A program made the position numbers and the translations under genes. From contig JAJOJD010000050.1 in NCBI GenBank assembly GCA_021208965.1, positions 60,063 through 124,062 on the forward strand: a stretch of 64,000 nt of DNA. The letters run 5' to 3'. Below the pieces are notes generated by a model that saw only the letters and a list, made by a program, of their open reading frames with translations, searched no databases and was not told where the DNA came from. Positions 41,104-50,479 of the stretch are shown in pieces. This DNA is from Gammaproteobacteria bacterium. Lineage in GTDB: Bacteria > Pseudomonadota > Gammaproteobacteria > JAGOUN01. The stretch's first letter is position 1, and each line of letters opens with the position of its first letter.

Positions 41104-42399
41104 ATGGTGAGCGGTTGGGGAAGATATCCTTTTATTGAAGCAACGATGTTAAACCCAGCGTCGCTGGATGAATTTCGTCAGGCACTATCGAGACAAAAGC
41201 ACTGCATTGCTCGTGGGTTGGGTCGAAGTTATGGAGATAGTGCATTAGCCAATGAGATGATATCTTTGCGTCGCATGGACCATTTTATTGCGTTTGATGC
41301 AAAAAACGGGATCTTATCCTGTGAAGCAGGCGTTAGTTTGTCAGATATCTTAAAAGTGATTGTTCCTCAAGGCTGGTTTCTTCCTGTCACACCAGGAACA
41401 AAATATGTCACCTTTGGTGGCGCAGTGGCCAGTGATGTTCATGGCAAAAATCATCATATTGAGGGTTGTTTTTCTGAGTTTGTTCAGTCGCTGACGCTGA
41501 TGTTAAGCGATGGGAGCCTCTGTGAATGTTCGCGCGATAATAATCCGGCGTTATTTCATGCCACGTGTGGAGGTATGGGATTAACCGGCCTAATTTTACG
41601 GGGAACGTTAGTCTTAAAGAAAATGAGTAGTGCCTATATCCATCAAGTGATGATAAAAGCGGATAATCTTGATGCCGTGTTTTCACTATTTGAACAGAAT
41701 GCCGCATCAACGTATTCTGTTGCCTGGATAGATTGTTTAGCGAAAGGTAAAACGCTGGGTCGATCTTTATTCATGCTGGGTGAGCATTCGCAAGAAGGCG
41801 GCTATTTACTGCCTCCAGAAAAGCATTTAACCGTTCCATTGGTTATGCCAGCGACATTGTTAAATTCATATTCTATCGCTGCTTTTAACGCTCTCTATTT
41901 TCATCGTCAGCGTCAAAAGGAGCAACATCGTTTCGTTCACTATCATCCGTTTTTTTATCCCTTAGATTCCCTGTTGCATTGGAATCGTTTGTATGGAAAA
42001 AAAGGGTTTACTCAGTATCAGTGTGTGTTGCCAAAAGCGGCCGGCTTGCTTGGAATGAAAGAGATATTAAAAAAAATCACTCTGTCACGCCGAGGTTCTT
42101 TTTTATCGGTATTAAAGTCCTGCGGCCCCCATAACCAAAACCATTTGTCTTTTCCGATAGAAGGATATTCTTTAGCCTTAGATTTTAAAATCGAACCTGA
42201 ATTATTTGATTTGTTGAACGAATTGGATAGTATTGTGGCTGAATATCAAGGTCGAGTTTATTTAACCAAAGACGTTCGTTTGTCGGAAGCAATGTTCAAA
42301 CGCATGTATCCGAGATGGGAAGAATTTTTAGCCATTCGAATACGATACGGTGCAGATCAAAAATTTCATTCATATCAGTCTGATCGATTAGGGCTATAA
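41104..42399 (+). CDS. dprE1: DprE1-like decaprenylphosphoryl-ribose 2'-oxidase
   Basis: FAD-linked oxidase of 431 residues in the VAO/PCMH fold. In the known pathway it oxidises C2 of polyprenyl-phosphoryl-ribose, and DprE2 then reduces it to the arabinose epimer. CIARGLGRSYGDSALAN is the FAD pyrophosphate loop. TPGTKYVTFGGAVASDVHGK followed by NHH is nearly the DprE1 signature, and CGGMGLTGLILRGTL follows. The C-terminal substrate domain has RVYLTKDVRLS with the conserved Lys. The DprE1 inhibitor Cys position (387 in mycobacteria) could not be aligned confidently. The start ATG at 41104 follows CAGGAGCG. Confidence 0.9.
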   Translation: MVSGWGRYPFIEATMLNPASLDEFRQALSRQKHCIARGLGRSYGDSALANEMISLRRMDHFIAFDAKNGILSCEAGVSLSDILKVIVPQGWFLPVTPGTKYVTFGGAVASDVHGKNHHIEGCFSEFVQSLTLMLSDGSLCECSRDNNPALFHATCGGMGLTGLILRGTLVLKKMSSAYIHQVMIKADNLDAVFSLFEQNAASTYSVAWIDCLAKGKTLGRSLFMLGEHSQEGGYLLPPEKHLTVPLVMPATLLNSYSIAAFNALYFHRQRQKEQHRFVHYHPFFYPLDSLLHWNRLYGKKGFTQYQCVLPKAAGLLGMKEILKKITLSRRGSFLSVLKSCGPHNQNHLSFPIEGYSLALDFKIEPELFDLLNELDSIVAEYQGRVYLTKDVRLSEAMFKRMYPRWEEFLAIRIRYGADQKFHSYQSDRLGL

Positions 42400-42425
42400 A
42401 CATAGATAATGTTGCTCACTTGATT

Positions 42426-42466
42426 ATGCGATTTTCAATTATGAATATTTACATAATGCGATTTTC
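42426..42466 (+). repeat. Pair of 11-base direct repeats before the ATPase gene
   Basis: ATGCGATTTTC occurs at 42426-42436 and again at 42456-42466, 30 bases apart, which is close to three helical turns. The second copy is followed by CCAT-GTTAAG-ATGG, a small inverted repeat. The pair lies just upstream of the inserted ATPase gene and could be an operator or part of its mobile unit. Function is not shown. Confidence 0.5.
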
Positions 42467-42508
42467 CATGTTAAGATGGATCAATGTTAGGCATTAAGAG
42501 TCGTAAGG

Positions 42509-43645
42509 ATGAGGCCAAGAGATTATTTTCCCCTAGGCAAAGCCTATGGAGACGCTTTTTGTAATCGAGAAAAAGAAGCCGAAAAATTGCTCGGAAATGT
42601 GAAAGCAGGGAAACATACTTTTTTAATAGCCCCACGGCGTTATGGGAAATCGAGCCTCTGTGAAAAAGTATTCGCAATGAGCCAGTTACCATGGTCTAAA
42701 GTCGATTTTCATTTGGCTATTGCAGAGCGTGATGTTGAGCGCTTTATTTTACACGGGGTAACGGATTTGATTGGAAAATCAATTAGTCATGTGGATAAGC
42801 TGACATCGGTTATCAAAAATACAGCAAAAAAATTAAAACCTACGTTTGAGCTGAGCGCTGGTCCTTTGCGCTTAGAGTTGGGCGTTTCTTATGGCAGTAC
42901 GCCTGCTGAAAATGTAGCAGAAGCGCTGTTATTATTAGATCGATTACTGATTGAAAAGGATAAACAGGCTATTTTTCACTTAGATGAGTTCCAAGAAGTC
43001 GGCGAGGTAAGTAAAGGTAGAGGAATAGAAGGAGCGATTCGTCATGCGGCACAGGAAACCAAAAAGCTGTCTTTGATTTTTTCGGGTAGCAATCCACACT
43101 TAATTAAAAATATGTTTGAGAACGAGCGTCGCCCCCTCTATAAACTTTGTAAAAAATTAATTCTTTTGCGCATCAGTAAAGACCATTATCAAAAACATTT
43201 GAATAAGGCGGCTCAAATGATGTGGGGAAAAGATTTACCTGAGGAGTGCTTTACTCGTATTATGGCGTTAACCCAACGCCATCCATATTATGTAAATGCA
43301 TTATGTGATGAAGTATGGTCAGAGGCGTCTACTCCGCCTTCTGTTAATAAGATTCAATCTTGCTGGGACTATGTGGTCGAGAGCGAACGCAGTGATCTTA
43401 TTAAGGATTTTCTTAGCTTATCGGATAATCAGCGTCGCGTATTAATTCATTTGGCTAATGTTGGTGGAGGCTATTTGTTTTCCCATCAGTCTGCACAGAA
43501 AATGAGTATACCGGTGAGTTCATTGCCCAGTGCTATTGAGGTATTGCTTGAAAAAGATTTTATTGAAAAAGTAGGGGATCAGTACGCGCTTGTTGTACCT
43601 GCTTATAAGGATATTTTGTATGGCCATGATTATGGCGAAGACTAG
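42509..43645 (+). CDS. Archaeal-type AAA ATPase (ATPase_2-like)
   Basis: A 378-residue STAND/ATPase_2-type P-loop ATPase. FCNREKEAEKLLGNVKAGKH precedes Walker A IAPRRYGKSSLCEKV. AIFHLDEFQEV is Walker B, FSGSNPHLIKNMF the sensor 1 region, and the C-terminal part has a winged-helix look (QRRVLIHLANVGGGYLFS). Members of this family are scattered in bacteria and archaea with no fixed role. It stands between dprE1-like and dprE2-like genes, whose order in other bacteria is usually direct, so it looks inserted. No transposase or clear target duplication is seen apart from the direct repeats upstream. Confidence 0.8.
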   Translation: MRPRDYFPLGKAYGDAFCNREKEAEKLLGNVKAGKHTFLIAPRRYGKSSLCEKVFAMSQLPWSKVDFHLAIAERDVERFILHGVTDLIGKSISHVDKLTSVIKNTAKKLKPTFELSAGPLRLELGVSYGSTPAENVAEALLLLDRLLIEKDKQAIFHLDEFQEVGEVSKGRGIEGAIRHAAQETKKLSLIFSGSNPHLIKNMFENERRPLYKLCKKLILLRISKDHYQKHLNKAAQMMWGKDLPEECFTRIMALTQRHPYYVNALCDEVWSEASTPPSVNKIQSCWDYVVESERSDLIKDFLSLSDNQRRVLIHLANVGGGYLFSHQSAQKMSIPVSSLPSAIEVLLEKDFIEKVGDQYALVVPAYKDILYGHDYGED

Positions 43646-43700
43646 AATAGGCGAGTATCTAATGCTCATTTTTTTTTGTGAATAAATTAACACCGTTAGG

Positions 43701-44450
43701 ATGATCACTATGTCAAAAAATATTTTAATTATTGGGGCAACTTCAGCTATCGCAACAGCCGTTGCGCGTCAATATGCTGCTCAAGGAGCGACACTCTATT
43801 TGGTCGCCAGAAATGAAGAAAAGGTGCAAGTATTGTCTAACGATCTCCGTATTCGTGGAGCAAAAGATGTGATCTCGAAAATAGCGGATGTTGATTTTCT
43901 GGACCAGCATGAAGCAATCGTAAAAAACATTTGTGTTGAATTAAAGCAAATTGATATTGCATTGATTGCACATGGCGTTTTGCCTGATCAGAAACAGGTA
44001 GAGAATGATGTCGGTGCAACTTTAAAAAGTTTTAATACGAATGCGCTGAGTACGATTTCATTGTTAACCTTGTTAGCTCATCAGTTTGTTCGACAGCAAC
44101 AAGGGGTCATCGCCGTTATCACGAGTGTTGCGGGTGATCGGGGAAGACAATCCAATTATGTTTATGGGGCGTCTAAGTCAATGGTTTCCACGTTTTTACA
44201 GGGTTTGCGTAACCGTTTATTTTTTCATCATGTTAAGGTGTTAGATATTAAACCTGGTTTTGTTGATACCCCGATGGTCGCTCATTTGAAAAAAAGTGCG
44301 CTTTGGGCTCAGCCAGAAAAGGTAGCGAAAGATATTCTTTATGCTATCGATAAGAAAAAAGATATTCTGTATACCCCATTTTTTTGGCGGTATATCATGT
44401 TGATCATAAAGAATATTCCTGAGTGTTTATTTAAACAATTAAAGTTGTAG
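43701..44450 (+). CDS. dprE2: DprE2-like short-chain dehydrogenase
   Basis: Classical SDR of 249 residues. IIGATSAIATAVARQYA is the NAD(P)-binding loop, and VITSVAGDRGRQSNYVYGAS with YGASK gives the Ser-Tyr-Lys catalytic set. LDIKPGFVDTPM is the C-terminal SDR motif. Its closest pattern is DprE2/YbaT-like SDRs that work with DprE1 to turn the 2'-keto intermediate into polyprenyl-phosphoryl-arabinose. An ATG at 43707 (MSKNILIIG) is an alternative start and matches the family better than 43701. rlmJ follows 8 bases later. Without dprE1 nearby I would only call it an SDR. Confidence 0.83.
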   Translation: MITMSKNILIIGATSAIATAVARQYAAQGATLYLVARNEEKVQVLSNDLRIRGAKDVISKIADVDFLDQHEAIVKNICVELKQIDIALIAHGVLPDQKQVENDVGATLKSFNTNALSTISLLTLLAHQFVRQQQGVIAVITSVAGDRGRQSNYVYGASKSMVSTFLQGLRNRLFFHHVKVLDIKPGFVDTPMVAHLKKSALWAQPEKVAKDILYAIDKKKDILYTPFFWRYIMLIIKNIPECLFKQLKL

Positions 44451-44458
44451 TAACATTT

Positions 44459-45289
44459 ATGAATTATAAACATCATTTCCATGCCGGTGGTTTTTCTGAC
44501 GTGTTTAAGCATGTTGTTCTGTCGTATACGTTGGAGAAATTACAAGAAAAAAATACTTCCTTAACGTATGTTGATACCCATGCCGGTAGGGGTCAGTATT
44601 ATCTTGGCTCAAGCGATGCAAAAAAACTCAAAGAATATGTTTTTGGTATTGATGCGCTATTTAACTATAGCAAACATTTTACTGCACCAAAAACCATTCA
44701 ACATTATATGGATACCGTCGATAAAACCAAAAGCAACTTTATTTATCCTGGGTCGCCTAAAATCGCTGAAGCATTCATGCGAGAAGCCGATAGAATGATT
44801 CTGTCTGAACTTCAGCCGGATGAGTACAAATTTTTGAAAGACAATATGTATCGGCAGGACAAACAAATCGCTATTCATCATATGGATGCTTATGCGGCCA
44901 TGAAGGCATTTTTGCCGCCTAAAACACCCCGTGGAATTGCGATGATTGACCCATCTTTTGAGAAACGAAATGAATTTTTGATGTTAGAGCATGTGTTAAT
45001 GCATTCATTCAAACATTGGCGTCAGGGCCATTATTTGATTTGGTACCCGATTAAAGATAAAAAAAATGTCGCGCGATTTCAGCAGTTTCTTTTTGGGTTA
45101 TCGGCAGAGGTCGTTTGTATTGATTTTTTTATTAAAAACCTAGCGATTACGACGAATCTCATGGGTTGCGGTATGGCACTGATTAATTCTCCATGGAAAC
45201 TTCCTGAATTATTGTTTGATGAAGCGTTGCCATATTTGGGGGCCGCCTTGCAGGCAGAGTGGCGTATGCAAAGATCACTGGATTCTTAA
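44459..45289 (+). CDS. rlmJ: 23S rRNA (adenine2030-N6)-methyltransferase
   Basis: SAM-dependent methyltransferase of 276 residues acting on A2030 of 23S rRNA. The start MNYKHHFHAGGFSDVFKHVVL is the family signature. YVDTHAGRGQYYL is the SAM site, and MIDPSFEKRNEF carries the DPPY-like catalytic motif (here DPSF). It overlaps the flavoprotein gene, which runs the other way, by 4 bases. Family length is typical, with no disruption. Confidence 0.94.
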   Translation: MNYKHHFHAGGFSDVFKHVVLSYTLEKLQEKNTSLTYVDTHAGRGQYYLGSSDAKKLKEYVFGIDALFNYSKHFTAPKTIQHYMDTVDKTKSNFIYPGSPKIAEAFMREADRMILSELQPDEYKFLKDNMYRQDKQIAIHHMDAYAAMKAFLPPKTPRGIAMIDPSFEKRNEFLMLEHVLMHSFKHWRQGHYLIWYPIKDKKNVARFQQFLFGLSAEVVCIDFFIKNLAITTNLMGCGMALINSPWKLPELLFDEALPYLGAALQAEWRMQRSLDS

Positions 45290-46467
45290 CACACTTGACC
45301 GGCAGCCCATCCCGATGACCAAGCCCATTGGAAATTATAGCCCCCAAGCCATCCCGTGACGTCTACCGCTTCCCCAATAAAAAATAAACCAGTGACTTTT
45401 TTAGCTTCCATTGTTTTGGATGACAGTTCATCGGTATCAATCCCGCCTAAGGTGACCTCTGCGGTGCGATAACCTTCTGTCGCATTTGGTTTTAGCGTCC
45501 AGTGATGTAGCTTATCGGCGAGTGTTTCAAATGTCGCATAATTAATATCCGCTAAGCGAGAACGTAACAGATGTTCACTCATATGGAGCTCAACAAATCG
45601 GGAGGGGAGTCGTGATGCCAACACGGTTTTGAGTAATACTTTCGGTGATTGTTGTTGTTGATTTTTTAAGTATTCGAATATGTTGATATCCGGAAGTAGA
45701 TTAAGGTAAATATTTTTCTTAGACTGCCAGTAGGATGAAATTTGCAAAATAGCGGGGCCACTGAGACCACGATGTGTGAATAACATATTTTCCCGAAAAC
45801 TAATCGTGTTTTCATCTGTCGTCGCAATGACATCCATGCTCATACCGGCAAGGGGAGAAAGCTGTGTTTTATCTTTTTCATGTAAAGTGAAGGGAACTAG
45901 CCCAGGCCGTGTTTCAATAACAGGTATCCCAAATTGCTTGGCAACCTGGTAAGCAAATGGACTAGAGCCCATCGAAGGAATTGAAAGTCCACCTGTCGCA
46001 ATGACCAGATTTTCTGTGGTGACGGACTGATGATGACTCGTGAGAGAAAAGCCCTTCGATCGTTGTATAATCTGAATATCACCCACGTTTAATTGAATTC
46101 TCACGTTATAGCGCATCATTTCTTTGGATAGCATCTCCACAATGTCGCGAGCTTTATGATCACAAAATAATTGGCCGAGTGTTTTTTCATGAAAAGCGAT
46201 CTGATATTTGTTGACCAAATCGATGAAATCCCATTGTGTATAGCGCGCGAGCGCAGATTTAACAAAGTGGGGATTTTGTGAAATATATTTTCCTGGTTGA
46301 ATGTTGAGGTTGGTGAAGTTACATCGACCGCCGCCGGACATTAAAATTTTTCGTCCGAGTTTGTTCGATTTCTCCATTAATAAAACATGCCGGCCTCTTT
46401 TCGCCGCTTCAATAGCACACATCATGCCCGCGGCACCAGCGCCTATAATAATTGTGTTGTAGTCCAT
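45286..46467 (-). CDS. HI0933/YhiN-family flavoprotein
   Basis: FAD-dependent oxidoreductase of 393 residues of the HI0933/BaiN group. IIGAGAAGMMCAIEAAKRGR is the dinucleotide-binding start, and KILMSGGGRCNFTNL the family signature. ENLVIATGGLSIPSMGSS follows, and VTGWLGGYNFQWAWSSGWAAG is the C-terminal FAD loop. The reaction is not established for most members. The monocistronic position is convergent with rlmJ and divergent from fadL. Confidence 0.88.
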   Translation of the reverse strand: MDYNTIIIGAGAAGMMCAIEAAKRGRHVLLMEKSNKLGRKILMSGGGRCNFTNLNIQPGKYISQNPHFVKSALARYTQWDFIDLVNKYQIAFHEKTLGQLFCDHKARDIVEMLSKEMMRYNVRIQLNVGDIQIIQRSKGFSLTSHHQSVTTENLVIATGGLSIPSMGSSPFAYQVAKQFGIPVIETRPGLVPFTLHEKDKTQLSPLAGMSMDVIATTDENTISFRENMLFTHRGLSGPAILQISSYWQSKKNIYLNLLPDINIFEYLKNQQQQSPKVLLKTVLASRLPSRFVELHMSEHLLRSRLADINYATFETLADKLHHWTLKPNATEGYRTAEVTLGGIDTDELSSKTMEAKKVTGLFFIGEAVDVTGWLGGYNFQWAWSSGWAAGQVC

Positions 46468-46565
46468 ATGCGCTACTCTAGCATAAACAGAGTTCGTTGA
46501 ACTACTGCTGATTCTTAAAATATATAGTATGATCGTAGGCTTATATTGATCAGACCGAGGTAGTC

Positions 46566-47789
46566 ATGAAAATAAAAGCATCAGCGTGTATCTTAGCGGC
46601 TGGTTTATTCTCGAGTTTCCCGATTAATTATGCAGCCATGAGTCAAACGCTTAATCAGGATGCCGCTGGCTTAGGTGATGCGCAAGCTGGAAGTGCAGCG
46701 AGTGCCTTAGATGCCAGTATTGAATACTATAATCCTGCAGGGCTTTTGTTGATGCAAGAACAAGAGCTTGTTGTTGGTAGTCTTCTTGCGTTGCCGACGT
46801 ATGATATTGACGCCAATCATTCACCATCCAGCGGTGCGGCGTTCTCTCAATTACCCTTTTTACATTATGCAGCGCCAATTTCACCGACATGGGCGTTTGG
46901 TGTTGGGGTGTCTTCTCCTTTTTCTATGCATTCTAATTGGGCTTCTGATTCATCCGCCGCGCATAATAGTACCGATACCGATTTTTCAACGTACGATGTC
47001 AGCGTTGATCTTGCGTATGCATTCACACAAAAATTTTCGATCGGTTTTGGGATTGATTTTGTGCGTGTGATTGTTTCGACAGGAGGCTTCGATGCATCGA
47101 ATTATTCGACAACCTATGATGGCACACAATGGACTCAAGCATGGCATGGGGGTGTTTTATATCAATTTACCCCAAAATTGCGAGCTGGCTTATCTTATCA
47201 TTCTAAAATTAATTATGAGGCTTCCGGTGAGGCGCAGTCATTCGATACGAATGGTGCCGTATTGCAATCAACTAATGATTTTGTGATGACGTCAACGTTG
47301 CCAGCGTATACAACCGCGAGTCTATATTATCAATGGACTCCTGTTTGGGCGATAGAAGGGAGTGTGAATTACACGCAATGGAGTCAAGCCGATGATGTAA
47401 CCTATCAATATTTACCGACAGATACCGATATCATTAGCAGTACAACCCAGTCGTATGACTTCAATAATACGTGGCGAACAGCGTTGGGCCTGCATTATCA
47501 GATGCGGCAGAATGTATTATTGCGTTTTGGTGTCGGTTATGAAACATCACCCTATGGTGATGCGAATACAGTGTATTTAGCTGCGCCTAGTGGCGCGAGT
47601 TATGATGTATCGATGGGTTGTCATTATCAATATTCAAAAACATTGGCCTTTGATATCGGTTGGACACATCTATTTTATCTGACTCACGACGTGAATACGG
47701 ATAACCCAGTGACCGGCGAGACAAGTGATGGTGAATTTTCCGGCAGCAATGATCTTATTGGTATCGGACTTCGCTGGGAGATGCTGTAA
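46566..47789 (+). CDS. fadL: FadL/TodX-type outer-membrane fatty acid channel
   Basis: Outer-membrane beta-barrel of 407 residues that lets long-chain fatty acids or other hydrophobic compounds into the cell. It has a signal peptide (residues 1-23, ending NYAAM). The N-terminal plug region is LNQDAAGLGDAQAGSAASALDASIEYYNPAGL, spread over residues 30-61, with the conserved NPAG. Alternating aromatic strands run to the C-terminal LRWEML, a barrel-type end. L,D-transpeptidase follows after two bases. Substrate is unknown; lipid uptake from a host would fit the lifestyle inferred. Confidence 0.88.
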   Translation: MKIKASACILAAGLFSSFPINYAAMSQTLNQDAAGLGDAQAGSAASALDASIEYYNPAGLLLMQEQELVVGSLLALPTYDIDANHSPSSGAAFSQLPFLHYAAPISPTWAFGVGVSSPFSMHSNWASDSSAAHNSTDTDFSTYDVSVDLAYAFTQKFSIGFGIDFVRVIVSTGGFDASNYSTTYDGTQWTQAWHGGVLYQFTPKLRAGLSYHSKINYEASGEAQSFDTNGAVLQSTNDFVMTSTLPAYTTASLYYQWTPVWAIEGSVNYTQWSQADDVTYQYLPTDTDIISSTTQSYDFNNTWRTALGLHYQMRQNVLLRFGVGYETSPYGDANTVYLAAPSGASYDVSMGCHYQYSKTLAFDIGWTHLFYLTHDVNTDNPVTGETSDGEFSGSNDLIGIGLRWEML

Positions 47790-47791
47790 CC

Positions 47792-48265
47792 GTGCATCTT
47801 TATATTTCAATCGCAAGTCAGTGTCTGCTGGTGTCAAATCGGGGCACTTTTCAGAAAAGTTACCGTATTTCTAGCGCGAAAAATGGACTGGGAGAGACAG
47901 AAGGGAGTTATTGTACACCTCGGGGGTGGCATAGTGTTGCGGAGATTATTGGAAAAGAGGCGCCAATTTATAGCGTTTTTAAGGGTCGTCTCCCCACAGG
48001 ACAGATATATACCCCCGATTTAGCGCATGAAGGTTTGGACAATGATTGGATTCTCTCTCGAATTATTCGTCTTAAGGGATGTGAGCGTGGTTTTAATTTG
48101 GGGGGACATGTCGATTCCTATTCGCGTTATATTTATATCCATGGGTGTGCGGCTGAAGATTTGCTTGGTCAGCCAGCATCACAGGGTTGTATTCGCATGG
48201 GCAATCAAGCAGTGATAGCGTTGGCGCGGTTTATACGCGTGGGCGATACTGTCTTTATTGACTAG
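47792..48265 (+). CDS. L,D-transpeptidase (YkuD domain)
   Basis: A 157-residue YkuD domain that links peptidoglycan stems or attaches proteins to them. YIYIHGCAAEDLLGQ with H117 and SQGCIRM with the nucleophile C133 give the HxxxxS-x-GC(I/V)RM motif. It starts at GTG 47792 directly with the first beta strand (MHLYISIASQ). No signal peptide or membrane anchor is seen, although the substrate is periplasmic. Many short members of this family in Legionella-like bacteria look the same. It is coupled to fadL (2-base gap). Confidence 0.86.
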   Translation: MHLYISIASQCLLVSNRGTFQKSYRISSAKNGLGETEGSYCTPRGWHSVAEIIGKEAPIYSVFKGRLPTGQIYTPDLAHEGLDNDWILSRIIRLKGCERGFNLGGHVDSYSRYIYIHGCAAEDLLGQPASQGCIRMGNQAVIALARFIRVGDTVFID

Positions 48266-48274
48266 TCTCTCTCT

Positions 48275-50446
48275 TCAGTCCGCATAGTAATGTTGATATG
48301 CATAGTGGTCATTACTTTGTCGTAAATGGTTACAAATTAATCCATCAATCGACGCCCCCGTTTTAGAAATCATGCCGTAAGCCAATTCAATTTGCCGTAG
48401 TTGATCGTTATTCAAACTGACTAAAAGTAAGCGAAGATCGACTGACTTAAAAATAATATTGGCGTCTGTGACCGCCAAGATAGGAGGCGTATCGATTAAA
48501 ATAAAGTCGTAATCATCTTTAGCTTGATTCAATAAATCATTCAACCGCCCATTCATCAGCAACTCTGCCGGGTAAGTTGGCGATAAACCTGATGCGATAA
48601 AATCTAAGTGAGGCAATATTTTTTGAATAACAGCATCCATCTCACTGTTGTGTTCCAAATACTCTGATAGGCCTAAAGAGCGATGTGCAGAAAAAACGTT
48701 ATGCGCATATCCTCGACGCATATCTGCATCGATCAATAACACTTTTTTGTGCGTATCGGCGAGTAAAACCGCTAGGTTTGAGATAACAAAGCTTTTTCCA
48801 ACATCTGAACTGCACCCAGAAATAGCGATAATTTTTTTATCGAGAGACGCTAATTTTAAAGCGGTTCTAAGGCTACGCAATCCTTCGACCGCCGGATCTT
48901 TAGGATGCGCTAAACTCAAGAGATAGCGTTTATGATGGTTTTTATCGGCATTCATTTTTTTGGTTAATTTTGCTTGCGCAACACTATAGGGGATGACACC
49001 AAAAATCTGAATACCTAAAAATTTTTCTAAAAATAGCGGATCTAAGGTCTTTGACAAAGAATAGTGTAATAATAATATAGCCAGTGATAGAAAAAGACCT
49101 ATCATAAGACTGATAAACATAATTAAGCCCAATTGAGAGGGAGCAGGACTGGAAGGAAGAGAAGCCTCTTTTAATACACGCACTGAACTAATCGTTCCAC
49201 CTTTTAACATTTCCATTTGCTGCATATTTTGCATTACACCCGAGTAGATTGCGCCATGTATCTCAATATCCCGTTGAAAATTCGCTGATTCTTGCATTGT
49301 TATCGGTAATCTTTTTAATCTTGACTTCACGTCGGCCAATTGTTGTTCCATTTTTTCTTGTTTTTGATTAATCGCGATAATAAAAGGATGTTCTTCCGTA
49401 AAGTTTTCTAATAACTCGAGCTTTTTAATATTTAGCTCATCCAAATTTTTATTTATTCCCATCATTTCTTGAATCAACAGGGTGGATTCAAGCTTATCGT
49501 CAACCGTGCCTGTTTTAGAACGATAAGTATTTAGGCGTCTTTCTGATACATCCAAATCTTGGGTAATTTGGGGTAGTTGATGTTGTAAAAATTCTAAGGT
49601 TTTGCTTGCTTCAGCCGCTTTTTCTGCAATATCCGCTTTAACCGCAACACGCAAAATACTATTCAGAATATCTTGAGCTTGTTTCGGATCGTTTGATTGA
49701 TAGCGAACTTCAAGAATACCGGTCCCATCACCTTCTTCTTGTACGTCTAAATTATTCAAGAGAGAGTCAGCAATCGTTTCTAATGGCTTTTTCTCTAAGA
49801 AAAATTCATCGGGTATATCAACATTCCACTCATCTATTTGTAAGGCAATCGTCTCATCATCGGATATAGCCAGCTTGCCTACTTTACCCGATAACAACAC
49901 ATGATGATTTCCATCATACAGAACATAATCTGTCGCATTATTTTTTCGACTTAATAGGAGGGGAATAGACTGCAATGAAGGAGGCGCATGAAATCTACTG
50001 ATATGAATACCTTGCGGATCAGTAGAAGAAAAAAGTGTCGCCCATAAATGTCCCACGAGAGGAAAATATTTGGGTGTGATCGTAATACTCAATCCCAAAT
50101 CATCAGCCACTTGTTCTAAAATATAATGTGACTGCAGCAGGACTGTTTCAACCTGTGCGGGTGTTGCATTCATCACCCCGCCAGCAGATCCTGCGCCACT
50201 CATCCCTAAGGCCGTTGCAAGATTAGACGCGTTAGCGGCTGTATCCATATTAATTTTAATTAATGCCGTTGATTGATAAATAGCCGGACGTGTCAACGCA
50301 TACACAGCACCAAGTGTAACGCAAATCGTGATAAGAATAATAACAAGCCATTTGCGTGCTTTGAATAATCCGAGTAAAAAATGTAAATCCACGACATCAT
50401 GATGATGTTGATCTTTTACTGAAACAGACGTTACCTGAGATACCAT
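48275..50446 (-). CDS. wzc: Wzc-like polysaccharide co-polymerase / tyrosine autokinase
   Basis: Inner-membrane protein of 723 residues that regulates polysaccharide chain length and export with Wza. The N-terminal Wzz domain has helix 1 (about 33-51) and helix 2 (about 439-460), with a coiled-coil periplasmic part between them. The cytoplasmic kinase has Walker A SGCSSDVGKS (543-552), Walker A' LLIDADMRRG (571-580) and Walker B FILIDTPP (648-655). The tail HYAYQHYYAD is a Tyr cluster for autophosphorylation. It follows the wza-like gene by 33 bases in the same direction. No Wzb phosphatase gene is next to it. Confidence 0.92.
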   Translation of the reverse strand: MVSQVTSVSVKDQHHHDVVDLHFLLGLFKARKWLVIILITICVTLGAVYALTRPAIYQSTALIKINMDTAANASNLATALGMSGAGSAGGVMNATPAQVETVLLQSHYILEQVADDLGLSITITPKYFPLVGHLWATLFSSTDPQGIHISRFHAPPSLQSIPLLLSRKNNATDYVLYDGNHHVLLSGKVGKLAISDDETIALQIDEWNVDIPDEFFLEKKPLETIADSLLNNLDVQEEGDGTGILEVRYQSNDPKQAQDILNSILRVAVKADIAEKAAEASKTLEFLQHQLPQITQDLDVSERRLNTYRSKTGTVDDKLESTLLIQEMMGINKNLDELNIKKLELLENFTEEHPFIIAINQKQEKMEQQLADVKSRLKRLPITMQESANFQRDIEIHGAIYSGVMQNMQQMEMLKGGTISSVRVLKEASLPSSPAPSQLGLIMFISLMIGLFLSLAILLLHYSLSKTLDPLFLEKFLGIQIFGVIPYSVAQAKLTKKMNADKNHHKRYLLSLAHPKDPAVEGLRSLRTALKLASLDKKIIAISGCSSDVGKSFVISNLAVLLADTHKKVLLIDADMRRGYAHNVFSAHRSLGLSEYLEHNSEMDAVIQKILPHLDFIASGLSPTYPAELLMNGRLNDLLNQAKDDYDFILIDTPPILAVTDANIIFKSVDLRLLLVSLNNDQLRQIELAYGMISKTGASIDGLICNHLRQSNDHYAYQHYYAD

Positions 50447-50479
50447 AGACTATTTTCCTCCATAAAAAACATCCTATTA

